This document shows, piece by piece, positions 1-10,026 of a stretch of 64,000 nucleotides of DNA. The translations under genes were made by a program, and so were the position numbers. The DNA is from Balaenoptera acutorostrata (Eukaryota > Chordata > Mammalia > Artiodactyla > Balaenopteridae), in the NCBI RefSeq assembly GCF_949987535.1, contig NC_080082.1, positions 30,912,011 through 30,976,010 of the forward strand, written 5' to 3'. The stretch's first letter is position 1. The number at the start of each line of letters is the position of its first letter. A model generated the notes under the pieces. That model ran no database searches. It was not told the origin of the DNA and saw only the letters and a list, made by a program, of their open reading frames with translations.

Positions 1-84
1 ACCCTGTGGGCATCTCCTTAAATTTTGTACCCTGGGAGTCTCATTTTTCTCACTCTAGCCCCAGCCCTGGCCCTGCTTTGCAAT

Positions 85-292
85 ACAACATCTTCTTATT
101 TAATCCTCAGAGGAAGTCTATGTTGTAGGTAGGTACTATTATTATTATTATTATCTCCATTTCACAGATGGGAAAACTGAGGTCAGAGAGGTAAAGTGAT
201 TTTCCCAAGTTGATTCCGGATTGAACCCCAGGCTGTCCAACTCCAAAGCCGTGCTCTAAACCATGGGGATTCTTTGAAGGTTGGAGAGCAGC
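85..292 (-). repeat. MIR SINE
   Basis: This reads as the reverse complement of the MIR consensus: the CCATTTCACAGATGGG core, then the AAACTGAGG and AAGTGATTTTCCCAAG blocks, and a decayed GAACCCCAGGCTGTCCAACTCC end. An (ATT)n run at 137-154 sits where MIR has its ATTATTAT stretch. MIR is an ancient tRNA-derived SINE shared by all mammals and says nothing specific about the species. Confidence 0.8.
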
Positions 293-1300
293 ACAAATGA
301 AGTCCATACTTGGCAGACTGTTCTGCCATCCACAAGAGGAGAGCTAGACCATGTACAGGGGCAAGGACACAGTTGGAGGGAGGAGGAGCTCTTGGGGGAG
401 GTGGCATTGAGATGAGACGTGAAGGACGGCCAGGATTTCAACAGGTGGCACTTTGCAGGAGGTTATGCCAGGAGGAGGGGAAAGGAAGTAGAAGGTCTGG
501 AGGTGGGAAGGGCAGGGGCTGGTCCAGGAAGGCATGGTTGGGTTTGGCTAGACCATGGTCACGTACACAGAAGGGAGTGGGTAGAGGCCCCAGCTGTGGG
601 GTGTGCCAACACAGGGGTGCCCCTGGCTGGGGTTGGGAGGGCTTTACCCAGCTGTGCCCAGGGGCAGTGTGACTCCTCTTGGAGTGGAGTGGGCACCAAG
701 GCCCCGCTGTGCCCGGAAGTTGCCTACATCTGTGGGCCTTAGTCTGGAGCAGGCCTTTGCCGCTTCTCCCTGGGGAAACAGGAGGACAATCAGGCAAGGA
801 CTCTCAGGCTGCTTGGAGAAATCTCTGTTGTATTTTGGCACCAAAGCATTCAGCTGTAAAGCATGAACCAGAAAGTTCTAGCGATTTGCGGGGCACGGGC
901 AGAGTCTCAGAGGGGCACGCGGGAGGTGGTATGGCAGGGGCTCAGGTGGTTTCTGGGCTCTCGGGGAGGCGAAGGCAAGGAGGCAGGTGTGAAGAGAGGG
1001 CTTGCCCTGCTGCCCGCATCATAGAAGATTCCTTCTCTTCCCCCTTCCTTCTTCATTCCATGGACGGACACCTTGATTTCCTCCATCCTAAAAAGCATGG
1101 GAACTTCTTCTAAGGATGACTGGAATGCCCAGGTTTGGGGAAAACAGGCTCTTTCTCGATGATCTGTGTCCAGATTGCCCTCTCTGTGGATCATCTGTGG
1201 AAAATCGTTAATCCCTTAATGGGCCTCAGAGCCACCCAGCTCATTCCCCAGCTAAGCGCCAGCACACACCTCCCAGAGTGTCTGCCCGGCCTCTCTTCTG
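293..1300. other. unassigned noncoding stretch, GC-rich
   Basis: I recognise no gene here. The part around 390-520 (GATGAGACGTGAAGGACG, then purine-rich GGAGGAGGGGAAAGG sequence) resembles a common old mammalian interspersed repeat that I cannot name with confidence. Open frames of 104-144 aa occur on both strands, but they overlap each other and show no domain, as expected of GC-rich sequence with few stops. Confidence 0.4.
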
Positions 1301-1505
1301 ACACCTTCATCCTCAGCACAGAGGCGCATGTCAGGGCCAGAGGTCCACACAGGCCACTTCACCCCGACTCCTCACCTCTTGCCCATCAACTGCTTCATCA
1401 CCCTCCCCAGGCCAGCAGGGGATCCATCAGAGCAAGCATGTCATTGTGATGATCGTGGCCTCACCGCCTGGCACCTAGGAGGTGCTTAGTAAATTACCGG
1501 AAGTA
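1300..1505 (+). repeat. L2 LINE 3' end, degraded
   Basis: The end of this stretch (CACCGCCTGGCACCTAGGAGGTGCTTAGTAAATTA in substance) follows the L2 3' tail, which normally reads GCCTGGCACATAGTAGGTGCTCAATAAAT. The upstream part is pyrimidine-rich, as in the L2 3' UTR, but weakly conserved. A chance match to the short tail alone is possible. Confidence 0.45.
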
Positions 1506-1639
1506 ATGAGTCTTTCAAATGGGGTCCGTGTCAAGTCTCCCGAAACCTGAGTCCTTGGTCACCAAAGACCTCACAGGCGACTCTCATGGGCCTATACAGC
1601 CACCGAGTTTTTCCTGTAACTTAACCGAACTGCCATGTC

Positions 1640-2390
1640 TTCTTTATTAGAGTAAATACATATAACATAAAATGTACCATTTTACCCTAAAGTACACAAT
1701 TTAGGGAATTCCCTGGCAGTCCAGTGGTTAGGACTTGGCCCCTTCATTGCCGTGGCCCCGGGTTTAATCCCTGGTTGGGGAACTGAGGTACCACAAGCTG
1801 CACGGTGTGGCCAAAACATTTTTTTCAGTTAAAAAATAATTGTCACAATTCAATGACACCTAGTACATCCATAGTGTTGTACAACCATCATTACTACCTA
1901 GGTTCCAGAATATTTTCATCACCCAAAAGAAACCCTATAGCCATTAAGTCTTCTCCCCACAGCCATAGGCAACCACTCATCTGCTTTCTGTCTCTGTGGA
2001 TTTGCCTCTTCTGGATACTCCACTTCCGTGGAATCATACAATATATGACCTTTTGCATCTGGCTTCTTTCACTTAGCATAATGTTTTCAAGGTTCATCTA
2101 TGCTGTAGCAAGGGTCAGCACTTCATTCTTTTTTATGGCCAAATAATATTCCATTGTATGGATATACCATATATCATTTATTCATCCCTTAGTGGACATT
2201 GGGTTGTTAAATAAACCTTTGACTACTTCGAATAGCATTGCTATGAACATTCAAGTACAAGTTTTTGCTTGAACACCTGTTTTCAATTATTTGGCGTATA
2301 TAGTCAGGGGTGGGCTTGCTGGATCATATGGTAATTCTATGCTTAACTTATTGAGGGACTGCCAAAGTCAGTCACCAGTTTTTCCCAAAA
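1640..2390 (-). repeat. L1M LINE (old mammalian L1), interrupted
   Basis: This is antisense L1M 3' sequence. It starts at the 3' UTR (ACATATAACATAAAATGTACC), passes through CACTTAGCATAATGTTTTC and AATAATATTCCATTGTATGG, and ends near TTGCTGGATCATATGGTAA in the end of ORF2. The match is clear across about 600 bp. A CHR SINE at 1704-1842 interrupts it: the L1M text stops at ACACAATTTA and resumes at TCACAATTCA. Confidence 0.85.
1704..1842 (+). repeat. CHR-type tRNA-derived SINE
   Basis: It begins GGGAATTCCCTGGCAGTCC and continues AGTGGTTAGGACTTGG, with a B-box-like GGGTTTAATCCC and an end of GTGGCCAAAACATTTTTTTC. The order matches the short CHR SINE of Cetacea and hippopotamus. It is inserted in an L1M and flanked by an imperfect 10-bp target-site duplication (ACACAATTTA at 1694-1703, TCACAATTCA at 1843-1852). 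Confidence 0.85.
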
Positions 2391-2556
2391 GGCATACATC
2401 TTTATCATAAGACATTCAGAAAATGTGTGCAGAGAAAAGACAAAGTTAAAATCACCCACAGTCTTGGCACTCAAAGATTAGCATTGTCAACTTCTCTGAA
2501 CGTTTCCCACCAGGATTTTTTAGAATCGTCCGAGCTGATCCATATTAGTACACTTT

Positions 2557-2769
2557 CTTAAAAATTTTATTTTATTGAAGTATAGTTGATTTACAATGTG
2601 TTAATTTCCGCTGTACAGCAAAGTGATTCAGTTATACATATATATACATTCCTTTGCATGTTCTTTCCCATTATGGTTTATCAGAGGATATTGAATATTG
2701 TTCCCTGTGCTGTACAGTAGGACCTTGTTGTTTATCCATTCTGTTTATAATAGTTTTCATCTGCTCATG
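2557..2769 (-). repeat. cetartiodactyl L1 3' end, 5'-truncated
   Basis: This antisense L1 tail runs from ATTTTATTTTATTGAAGTA through GTACAGCAAAGTGATTCAG and CCTGTGCTGTACAGTAGG. A 12-bp duplication TTAGTACACTTT flanks it exactly (2545-2556 and 2770-2781), which fixes the insertion limits. Only the 3' UTR is present, so it encodes nothing. Confidence 0.9.
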
Positions 2770-2839
2770 TTAGTACACTTTTCACTGAACAGTTTACACA
2801 AAAACAGAAATGTCATTTTCTGCCACCTTCTGGGTGACA

Positions 2840-3030
2840 AGCCTATTTAAAATGGCAACTTTGGTCCTCCCTACCTTCTTCCCTGCTATACTTTATCCCC
2901 TAACACATCATCATCCAGGAAACTCCGGTGTGCTTATTGGAAACTCTGTTAATGTTGGGATTGCCGACTGTTTTGTTCACTGCCCTGCCCACAGTAGAGA
3001 GGCGATGAGTATCTATTGAATGAATTAATG
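2840..3030 (+). repeat. L2 LINE 3' end, degraded
   Basis: The end of this stretch (TTTTGTTCACTGCCCTGCCC, then GAGTATCTATTGAATGAAT) follows the L2 3' tail with its TTGTTCACTGCTGTATCCC and TATTTGTTGAATGAATGA blocks. The sequence before it is too diverged to place. Confidence 0.5.
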
Positions 3031-4170
3031 TTTCTGAATGAATGAAACATGGCTGCCAATTTAAGATGTAAACTGGGTTTTAAATGCATCTGCTGGAACG
3101 CAGCAGAAACGGTTGTGCATTATTCCCCATTGGTTGCCAGCCACGCTGGAGTCTCCCCAGCCCTTATTTTTGTTATGAAGTATAAAGAAGAATAAGGAAG
3201 GCATGGAGGTAGTCCCTGGGAATTCCATTGGCTAGAACCGAGCCCCTGCCCACCTTGAACTTTCTGCGTACTATTTTGCAAGGAGGCCCCTCTCATTTTC
3301 ATCCCAGGCTCCTGGAAGGGGTTGGAAAAGATGGTCCTGAAAATCTCCTCAGAGCCCAGAGCTCATTTGGTCCTAATTTCAGGACAGGTTTCTTCCGAAC
3401 TCCAACCAAAGCCAACAGTCCCCAAGGGGAACTACATCTCTGCCTCTACCTTCCTGTCTATGTCAGAGCAATTCTCCCAGCCACCTTGTCACGAGCCTGC
3501 TGTGCTGCTGATATTAGTTACAGATGATGGCAATTAGAGGCTGAATCTCCCTGGCTCCTGGTAGAATATTGAGACAGAGCTACAGCTATTTTAAGATTTT
3601 AAGCAGATTTATACTTAGTGCTTCAAAGCAGGCCAGCCAGCAAGGAAAATATGGTAACTGTTGCTTTAAATTATAGCTATCATTACTTCAAAAGGAGATT
3701 CAATCAGAAACCACTGAAGACTAAAACTATTTACATCTCCTGACACTTAAAAGCAAGCGAGCAGTTTTAACCTGTCAGCCTTGGACATATTGGCTACAAA
3801 GAGAGAGGAACCTCACTGGCCTGCGAAGAAAAACATTTTCAAGGGAGCAGGACCTGAGAAGGGATGCTGGGGGTCCTCCCACTCAGAGTGTGCCTCCCGT
3901 CTCTCTATCGAGGGCCAGGAGGGATGCGGGGTCTCTGGTGAGCAGCTCTGCCCAGGTCTGCAGGCGGCGGTCTCCAAACCCCTGGGAAGCCTGGCTCGCC
4001 CCAGAGCAGGAGGACTGCCTTTTCTGTCTGGCCTCTGGCCTTGCAGTCCCTGCCCTGGGGAAATCCTGTCTCATCCCATTAATACAAGTCCTAGGACAGG
4101 ACTGTCCCTTGCTTCCTCTGGGCTCAACTGCATGGTCTGGACAGGAGGGCTGGGTTATGTATCGATCAAC
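3031..4170. other. unassigned unique sequence
   Basis: No repeat or gene is recognised. The part at about 3530-3790 is AT-balanced, free of recognisable repeats and free of long frames. It could be a conserved noncoding element, but nothing in the sequence alone proves this. The part at 3830-4120 is GC-richer, with short overlapping frames on both strands. Confidence 0.35.
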
Positions 4171-4174
4171 TCAG

Positions 4175-4392
4175 AGCCTTAGACAGTAATCAAAAGCATC
4201 AGCTTTGGAGACAGACTTCTCTGGGTTAGAGTTGGGGCTCTTGAATTTACTGGCTGTGTGACCTTGGACAAGCCACTTAACCTCTCTGAGACTGAGCTTC
4301 TTCCCCTGTAAAACTGGGGTGATTCAAGTCCCTATTTCAGAGGATTGTTGAGAAGCTTAAATGAGATGATGTATGTAATGCAGCCTGCCCCC
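4175..4392 (+). repeat. MIR SINE
   Basis: Nearly full-length MIR in sense: AAAAGCATCAGCTTTGGAG, ACTGGCTGTGTGACCTTGG, CACTTAACCTCTCTGAGAC, CCCTGTAAAACTGGGGTG, GATTGTTGAGAAGCTTAAAT follow the consensus in order. Confidence 0.9.
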
Positions 4393-4452
4393 CCCACTCA
4401 CACAAACACACGCAAACACATACACACACGCCCATGCAAACCCACGCACACT
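4390..4452 (+). repeat. imperfect (CA)n simple repeat
   Basis: A run of CACA units with many interruptions follows directly after the MIR. Microsatellites often grow from A-rich SINE ends, and the position fits that origin. Confidence 0.85.
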
Positions 4453-4479
4453 TGGCATCTGGCGTCTGAATCCTACAGC

Positions 4480-4590
4480 GCCTGCAACTCCTCCCCGAAG
4501 GTTTACCTTGTCTCCTCAAATAGACCTTTAGCTCCTTGAGAGCAGGAACAATACCTTAGAACTCTTCTGGATTTCTCTTTGCCCCAGCTT
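4480..4590 (+). repeat. L2 LINE 3' fragment
   Basis: TAGCTCCTTGAGAGCAGGAA followed by ATACCTTAGAACTCTTCTGG matches the L2 block GAGCTCCTTGAGGGCAGGGACC. The fragment is short and ends in unassigned sequence. Confidence 0.6.
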
Positions 4591-4659
4591 GGACTGCCAA
4601 GCAGGGATGGAGGCGGGGGAACCCCAGCTTCAGTGTCTGCACTGCAGACTCCAGCATTG

Positions 4660-4815
4660 CCAAGCTGTGCTGTCCAGGGCAAGTGCCTGAAGCTCTCAGA
4701 GCTTGTTTCCTCAGCTCTAACTGATCCATGGAGCTGTTCTGAGGACCAAATGGGAAAACATAAATAAATTACCTAACGCACTAAAAGGGGCTATTGCTAT
4801 TATCATAATTATTAT
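4660..4815 (+). repeat. MIR SINE, degraded
   Basis: The order GGCAAGTGCCTGAAGCTCTC, GCTTGTTTCCTCAGCTCTAA, GTTCTGAGGACCAAATGGGA and a final CTATTGCTATTATCATAATT follows MIR with heavy decay. Confidence 0.6.
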
Positions 4816-5798
4816 TGACACACAAGCCTGAAGGCAAATACATGTTTTCTGAGTTGCAAAATGGCTTCTGTTCTTTTCCAGGGGATGGTGGTATCAAGGA
4901 AGGTTTTAACAAGAACCCCAAACTCATAGAACTATTGTTGAGGCCCTGCCACTCAGATTCTCCTGACAACTTCTCAGCACCTGCTCTGTGTCAGGCACCC
5001 TCCCTCCCCGGGTGCTTCCAAATACGTTTTCTGGAAGCCAGAAGGTCCAGGCAACAGATAAGTCCCTTTCAGTTCCTCCTCATTTTTTTCAGGAATGAGG
5101 AGTATGGCAGAGAGATCTCATCTTCTAAATGGGTGTGGTCTTCACCTGTTTTTCTGATAGAACCCCTTCCTTGTGGCAGGGACATGCCCTAAGGCTGTCA
5201 GCGTGGACCCTTAAACACAAGGAAGCCTGTGCTGTGTTCTGGGCATGAGAGCACTGTTAAGCTGTCATCAGATGTCCCAAAAGGCAGCCATCGGTCCCCA
5301 GAAGGAGCCAAGCCGAGGGTGAGACCCCAGGTTGACCAGAGTGCTGGTCCTTGCCTACACAGACAAGAGTGGCAGCTCAGGGCCCCGGGGGACAAAAGAG
5401 GACACAGAGCCATTGCAGGCAGGGAAGATGTTTCCCAAACAACAGGACTCACTGGCGCCGCTGGCCACCTGTGTGCCCCGCCCCCCCCAAAGCTGCTTTC
5501 CCCTCTCCTCTCCCTGCTCTGTGGCCCAGGGGGCTGATCCAACCGGTCAGGATCAAAGAGGTCCAGTGTGCTTCCTGCTGGCCTCCCCACGGGGGAATTG
5601 ACTCTGTGGTTCCCTCCCTGGGGCACCTGGGACCGGCTGTGGGGTTAGCAGATGCCTCAAGAAGGTCCTTTCTATAGATTCTCTCTTCTCGATTCTGATT
5701 ACTGCTCCCTTCCCTTGTCCCTTTGGGCCAAGAGGTGGCAACAGCTCCACTGTCATCCCACAATGGGTTTCTCTGCATCCTGCCCACATCTTTGCAAA
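4816..5798. other. unassigned unique sequence
   Basis: No repeat or gene is recognised, except a weak MIR/L2-like block at 4965-5035 (AGCACCTGCTCTGTGTCAGG). Several 60-142 aa frames overlap on both strands around 5200-5790. This is GC-rich sequence and none of the frames shows a domain. Confidence 0.35.
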
Positions 5799-5800
5799 TA

Positions 5801-6287
5801 CAGTGAGTCCCCTACATACGAACCTTCAAGTTGTGAACTTTCAAAGATGTGAACGTGCCTCTGGTTCCAGCAAGGAACCAGAACCTCTGCCATCAATGTC
5901 AGGTGTGAGTGACACTGCAGCTTGCCCTCCCTCTCCTATTGCTGACAATCCTTCAGCTGTACCATCTCCCACCTCCTCTCCCTCCTCCAGTCAGTAGCTC
6001 TTCTTGCCTGTTCACTCGATGCCAGCCCCTGTATGCCAGCTGTCGTACTGTGCTATTGTACTTTTCAAGGTACTGGACTGTAAGATTAAAAATGCTTTCT
6101 TTATTTTTTGTGTTTGTTTGTTATGTATTATTTGCGTGAAAAGTATTATAAACCTATTACAGTACAGCACTGTATAGGCGATTGAGTTAGTTGGGTACCC
6201 TAGGCTGACTTGGTTGGACTAACGAACAAATTTGACTTACAAATGCGCTCTCAGAACGGAACTTGTTCATACGTAAGGGACTTACTG
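5801..6287 (+). mobile_element. Tigger-like (Tc1/mariner) nonautonomous DNA transposon, copy A
   Basis: A 487-bp element is flanked by TA on both sides (5799-5800 and 6288-6289), as expected of Tc1/mariner target duplication. Its terminal inverted repeats begin CAGTGAGTCCCCTACATACG on the left and CAGTAAGTCCCTTACGTATG read inward from the right, matching at 19 of 23 positions. The right-hand 300 bp (GCCTGTTCACTCGATGCCAG to the end) is shared with the copy at 50988-51471. The left inner part (about 5850-5997) is different and holds an open frame ending at 5997. I assign it to the Tigger group from its terminal bases and TA target. The exact subfamily name is not certain. Confidence 0.85.
5870..5997 (+). 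pseudogene. possible remnant of transposase C-terminal tail
   Basis: Inside MITE copy A an open frame continues to a TAG at 5995-5997. It encodes a serine/proline-rich stretch of about 40 residues (ending PSAVPSPTSSPSSSQ). Nonautonomous Tigger elements often keep the 3' end of the parental transposase gene next to the right end, and this position fits. No catalytic DDE region is present, so it cannot act as an enzyme. The alternative is a chance frame in CT-rich DNA. Confidence 0.35.
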
Positions 6288-6289
6288 TA

Positions 6290-6680
6290 ATGTCTTTCAA
6301 TGGCCTCCTTGAATGACCATGTTTCCTACTGAAGGCCTAACAGCCAACCTGGTATTGACATCACCAGCCCTCTCCAGGCCCTGTTTTCCATCAGCCTGCA
6401 TGATAGGGACACCCCTTCCAACCCCACCAGAGAGATGGCTGTGAAATAGGCCCCGCTCGGGGTGGGGGCTTGAGAAGAGACAAGGAACCTCACCCCTGCC
6501 AGGCGGTCAGGGCCCCCAGGCGGCCCAGGAAAGCCCACTCTATAAGTAGCTGACAACCATAGATCATTCTAGGCGAGCTCCTGTGAGTGTCTCAGCCACA
6601 GTGAGGACAGGGCTGGAGCAGGGAGGGAGGAGCAGGGGGGGAGGGGTCAGAAAAGGACTGAAGGAGGCAGATAGCTCTTA
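6290..6680. other. unassigned unique sequence with G-quadruplex motif
   Basis: No gene or repeat is recognised. A G-run pattern at 6621-6646 (GGG, GGG, a 7-base loop, GGGGGGG, GGGG) fits the four-run quadruplex rule on the plus strand. Confidence 0.4.
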
Positions 6681-7090
6681 CCTAATCTCCTTACGACCCC
6701 AGGGAATTCTCTTTATTTCTAAGCGATCATAAAATACCTAATTTAGGAGGAATCGGTGACAAAAGAAGTTGCTTCACCACGAGCGCTTTGCACAAGACCA
6801 TCTCCATGATAAGTCATGGAGGATTTAAAAGGTTGCTGACATTCTCCGTTATGTATCTTTTCATTAGAGGTAACTATCACTTTAAGCAAATTGTTTCAGG
6901 GCCTGGAATGTGGCAATAAGTGATCTAATTAGTGTAGGTTGTAATTTAGGAAGGTTCATTATGTCACAGACATTATGACTCCTGGGTATTACTAAAGGAC
7001 TCATTTGTAGCCCTTGAAATGATTTTCTCATGAACACACATAATGTCACTCATCAAACTAGCGTGGAGCCTTCAGATGCCTGGACATGTA
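6680..7090. promoter_or_regulatory. candidate conserved noncoding element
   Basis: About 400 bp with no recognisable repeat, no long frame and even AT-leaning composition. It holds a palindromic homeodomain core CTAATTAG (6925-6932) and other AT-rich motifs. Such stretches between old repeats are typical of conserved enhancers near developmental genes. The call rests on appearance only and needs a cross-species alignment. Confidence 0.35.
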
Positions 7091-7490
7091 TGAAACTCCA
7101 GCTTTCTTGGGAACTAGGTTTCCAGACAGTAATAAACAAGTGAACAGACAGTTAGAGGAAAACCCAGTTTTGACTAAAACAACACTGGACCCTTCAACTC
7201 TGTTACACAACATCAAACTAATCACTTAGGACAAATGTGGCATTCAGTGAAAACCAAGAAGCCTGTGACCTCTAACTATTTTCAGTCTCATGGAGCCAGA
7301 AAGCCTGAGAAATGGCTGGCTTTGAGTTTTTGTTATTTTCTTTGGTACCTTTCTGTCCCCCCAAAGAAAGCACCCTTGTGATATTCAGAGTCACAAAAAT
7401 AAAACATATTGTCAACTGAACCACCAACTTGCAATTGTGTCACTGGGGTGCAGGAGAGTCTAATTGCTGTCCACCTACATTTTCCCCTTC
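7091..7490. other. unassigned unique sequence
   Basis: I see no gene, repeat or strong motif in this stretch. Confidence 0.4.
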
Positions 7491-7494
7491 TTCC

Positions 7495-7868
7495 TGGGCA
7501 CCCAGCTAGACTACATTTCCCAGCCTCCCTTGCAGTTAGGAAGGCCATGTGACTGGATTCTGGCCAATGGGATGTGGGCTGATTTGCATCTCTGCCAGGT
7601 GTGGCCCATCAAACCTCAGCACCATACTCCATGCTTTCTCTTCTTTCTGCCTACTGTCAGTACGCAAAGATCCAGTGGCGGTTCGGCAGGTGCAGGGGAT
7701 GGCTGAGCCACCAGAAAGAAAGAATCTAGACTCTGAAGGACTGGGAGAAGAGAGTCTCCTCCTACCCACTGTCAGCAGGACAGGATATGGGTGAAAACTA
7801 AACTGCATGTGTTAAGTCATTAAGCATCATGTGCTTCTACAGCAATAGTTAGACCCTTGATTAATACA
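7495..7868 (+). repeat. old L1M-type LINE 3' end (family uncertain)
   Basis: The blocks CTACATTTCCCAGCCTCCCT, TGGCCAATGGGATGTGGGCT and GATGGCTGAGCCACCAGAAA follow a widespread old repeat that I associate with L1MC/L1ME 3' ends. The copy at 12770-13110 shares its later blocks. The tail (TGTGTTAAGTCATTAAGCAT) is weaker. The LINE assignment is from memory of the 3' end and could be wrong about the family, but not about it being a repeat. Confidence 0.55.
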
Positions 7869-8059
7869 TGCCGATAGGGCTCCCCATTACATCAGTGTTT
7901 CTCAGCTCCATTAGCCGAGATCTTGAGGGTCTCTACTTTCCATAATTTGGGTTCTAAAAGCAGTGGGTTTCTTTTCCAGTATTTTCAATATTTTTTTAAA
8001 GAACTATAGAAACATACTAACTTTCAAAACTTTCAACTACCAACATTCACAGACATGAA

Positions 8060-8348
8060 CAAAGCTGAGTGCCAGAGTAAACCACGTTGGATCCGCTCCC
8101 CATGAACAATAGCCAGGGAATTGAGTAGCTTTGCTTCTGACTAGAACGGACCGATCACTGAAGCAAGAAGGATGCACTGCTCTGATTGGCCAGGCCTCGG
8201 TCACGTGGCCATCCCTAATGCTAAGAGATATCTAGTTCCCCCAACCAAAGGGACTGAGAGTAGGGAAAAGATGGTTTCTCAAGGCAAATCAAGATGCTGT
8301 TATCAGAAGAGAGGGGAAATGGATGCTTGGCAGGTGAAAACTAGAGGC
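8060..8348 (+). repeat. old interspersed repeat, family not named
   Basis: TGCTCTGATTGGCCAGGCCT, GGTCACGTGGCCATCCCTAA, GGACTGAGAGTAGGGAAAAG and GATGCTGTTATCAGAAGAGA form a known run in a common old mammalian repeat. The element at 58410-58870 has the upstream part of the same family and overlaps this one in the TGCTCTRATTG region. I cannot give the Repbase name. Confidence 0.55.
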
Positions 8349-8401
8349 ATCAATTGGACACACATTCAGACGAGGAAACTAAGAAAAATTTCTAGGCACT
8401 T

Positions 8402-8935
8402 GTCTTGGATTGGTTTCAGAAGATGTGATATATATATATATACAATGTAATATTACTCAGCTATAAAAAAAGAACAAAATATTGCCATTTGCAGAAACAT
8501 GGATGGACCTAGAGATTATCATACTAAGTGAAGTAAGTCAAACAGAGAAAGACAAATATCATATGATATCACTTATATGTGGAATCTAAAAAATAATGGA
8601 AATGAATCTATACAGAAAACAGAAACAGACTCACAGACATAGAAAACGAACTTATGGTTACCACAGGGGAAATAGACGGGGAGAGAGATAAATTAGGAGT
8701 TTGGGATTAACAGATACAAGTTACTATACATACAATAGGTAATCAACAAGGATTTACTGTATGGCAGAGGGAACACTATTCGATATCTTGTAATAACCTA
8801 TAATGGAAAATAATCTGAAAAATAAAATGTATATATAACTGAATCACTTTGCTGTACACCTGAAACTAACACAACATTGTAAATCAACTATACTTCAATT
8901 AAAAAAAAAAAGAGTGTACAATAAAAAAAAAAGAA
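8402..8935 (+). repeat. cetartiodactyl L1 3' end, 5'-truncated
   Basis: Sense L1: it starts in the end of ORF2 (AGATGTGATATATATATATA, then CAATGTAATATTACTCAGC), passes through ACATGGATGGACCTAGAGAT, and ends in the 3' UTR (TGTAAATCAACTATACTTCA plus poly-A). A roughly 20-bp imperfect duplication (AGAAAAATTTCTAGGCACTT at 8382-8401, similar sequence at 8936-8956) fits the insertion limits. No intact frame remains. Confidence 0.9.
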
Positions 8936-8956
8936 AGAAAACAATTCTAGGGACTT

Positions 8957-9680
8957 TGCCAACATCAAACAGCTAAGAAGAGCAAGAGAACAAACCATCC
9001 TCTCCTATGTCAGCTTTCTCCACATAGCCCCTGGGGTAGCACAGGAGAGCGTGTCCACAGGGCAGCTGTTTTTGGCTCTGTGACCCTCAAACTGCCAGCA
9101 ACTGTGGATAATTATAACCACAGAGCAACCATGTTCCTTAATGCATGGGCCATAAACCCATCGGCTGTCCGGAGGCTGCAGAGGGATTTATAAAAGGCCA
9201 TTCATCTAATTAATAATTGATCTGCTGCCAACTTAAGTGGTTTGGTGCTGTTAACCAAAGTATATTTTTAATGTAAGGAAGTTACTCCCATTAGCTGTCT
9301 TCTCTTTTGAAAATATGACCAAGTAAAAGGCTGAGATTTCACAGGCTGAGAGAATCACCTGGCATTAGCTGGTCTCTTAAGAGTTTACCTGTGCAGCCAA
9401 GTTTATTTTCAACATTAAGCCCCAAAGGACAAAACCCACCTTTCATGGAATAAATGTTGAGGTAGAATCCCAGGCAGTGCTGGTCCTTTGGCACTTAATT
9501 TTGTTCTGGTTCACAGCATCAGGGGCCAGGCGTGGAATGAGACCTCCTGGGTGACACTTCCTGGGTGACAGTGTTAACTACATCGGTGATTAGGACATTT
9601 ATCTCCTTTGTGCTTCTTAATGCAGAAGCATTTCTAGCAGACATAATTTGGGGGAGGCATTTGTGTCTTGGTTTGTTAAA
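8957..9680. promoter_or_regulatory. candidate conserved noncoding element (core about 9060-9450)
   Basis: The stretch is free of recognisable repeats. The core contains the homeodomain-type run TAATTAATAATTGA (9207-9220) and a TTTATAAAAGG block. It lies between a young L1 and a MaLR LTR. Enhancer function is inferred only from the lack of repeats and the motif content. Confidence 0.35.
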
Positions 9681-10026
9681 TGTTTTGATGAATACCTTGT
9701 GTCTCCCCAAAATTCTTATGTGGAAGCCCTATCTCCCAATGTGATTGTATTTGGAGATGGGGCCTCTGGAGGTAATTAGTTCATGAGGGTGGAGTCCTCA
9801 TGATGGGATTAGTGCCCTTATAAGAAGAGACACAAAAGAAAAAAGAGCTGTCTTTCTCTGTCATGCAAGAAGACCATGCCAGGAAGAAAGCTCCCACCAG
9901 GAACTGAATTGGCTGGAAACTTGAACTTGGACTTCTCAGCTTCCAGAACTTTGAGAAATAAATCTCTGTTGTATAAGCCACCCAGTCTACAGTATTTTGT
10001 TATAGCAGCCCAAGCTGACTAACACA
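9681..10026 (+). mobile_element. solo LTR of the MaLR group (MST/MLT1-like)
   Basis: It reads GTGTCTCCCCAAAATTCTTA, ATTTGGAGATGGGGCCTCTG, GTTCATGAGGGTGGAGTCCT, GTGCCCTTATAAGAAGAGA, a polyadenylation-type AATAAA in GAGAAATAAATCTCTG, and the end TAGCAGCCCAAGCTGACTAA, all in LTR order. It begins TG and ends CA. MaLR LTRs are ancient nonautonomous retroelements of the ERVL group. No internal region is next to it, so it is a solo LTR without coding capacity. No clear 5-bp duplication survives. Confidence 0.8.

Noticed and set aside
9681..10026. Possible provirus
   Set aside because: Only a solo LTR is present. No gag, pol or env remnant lies on either side.
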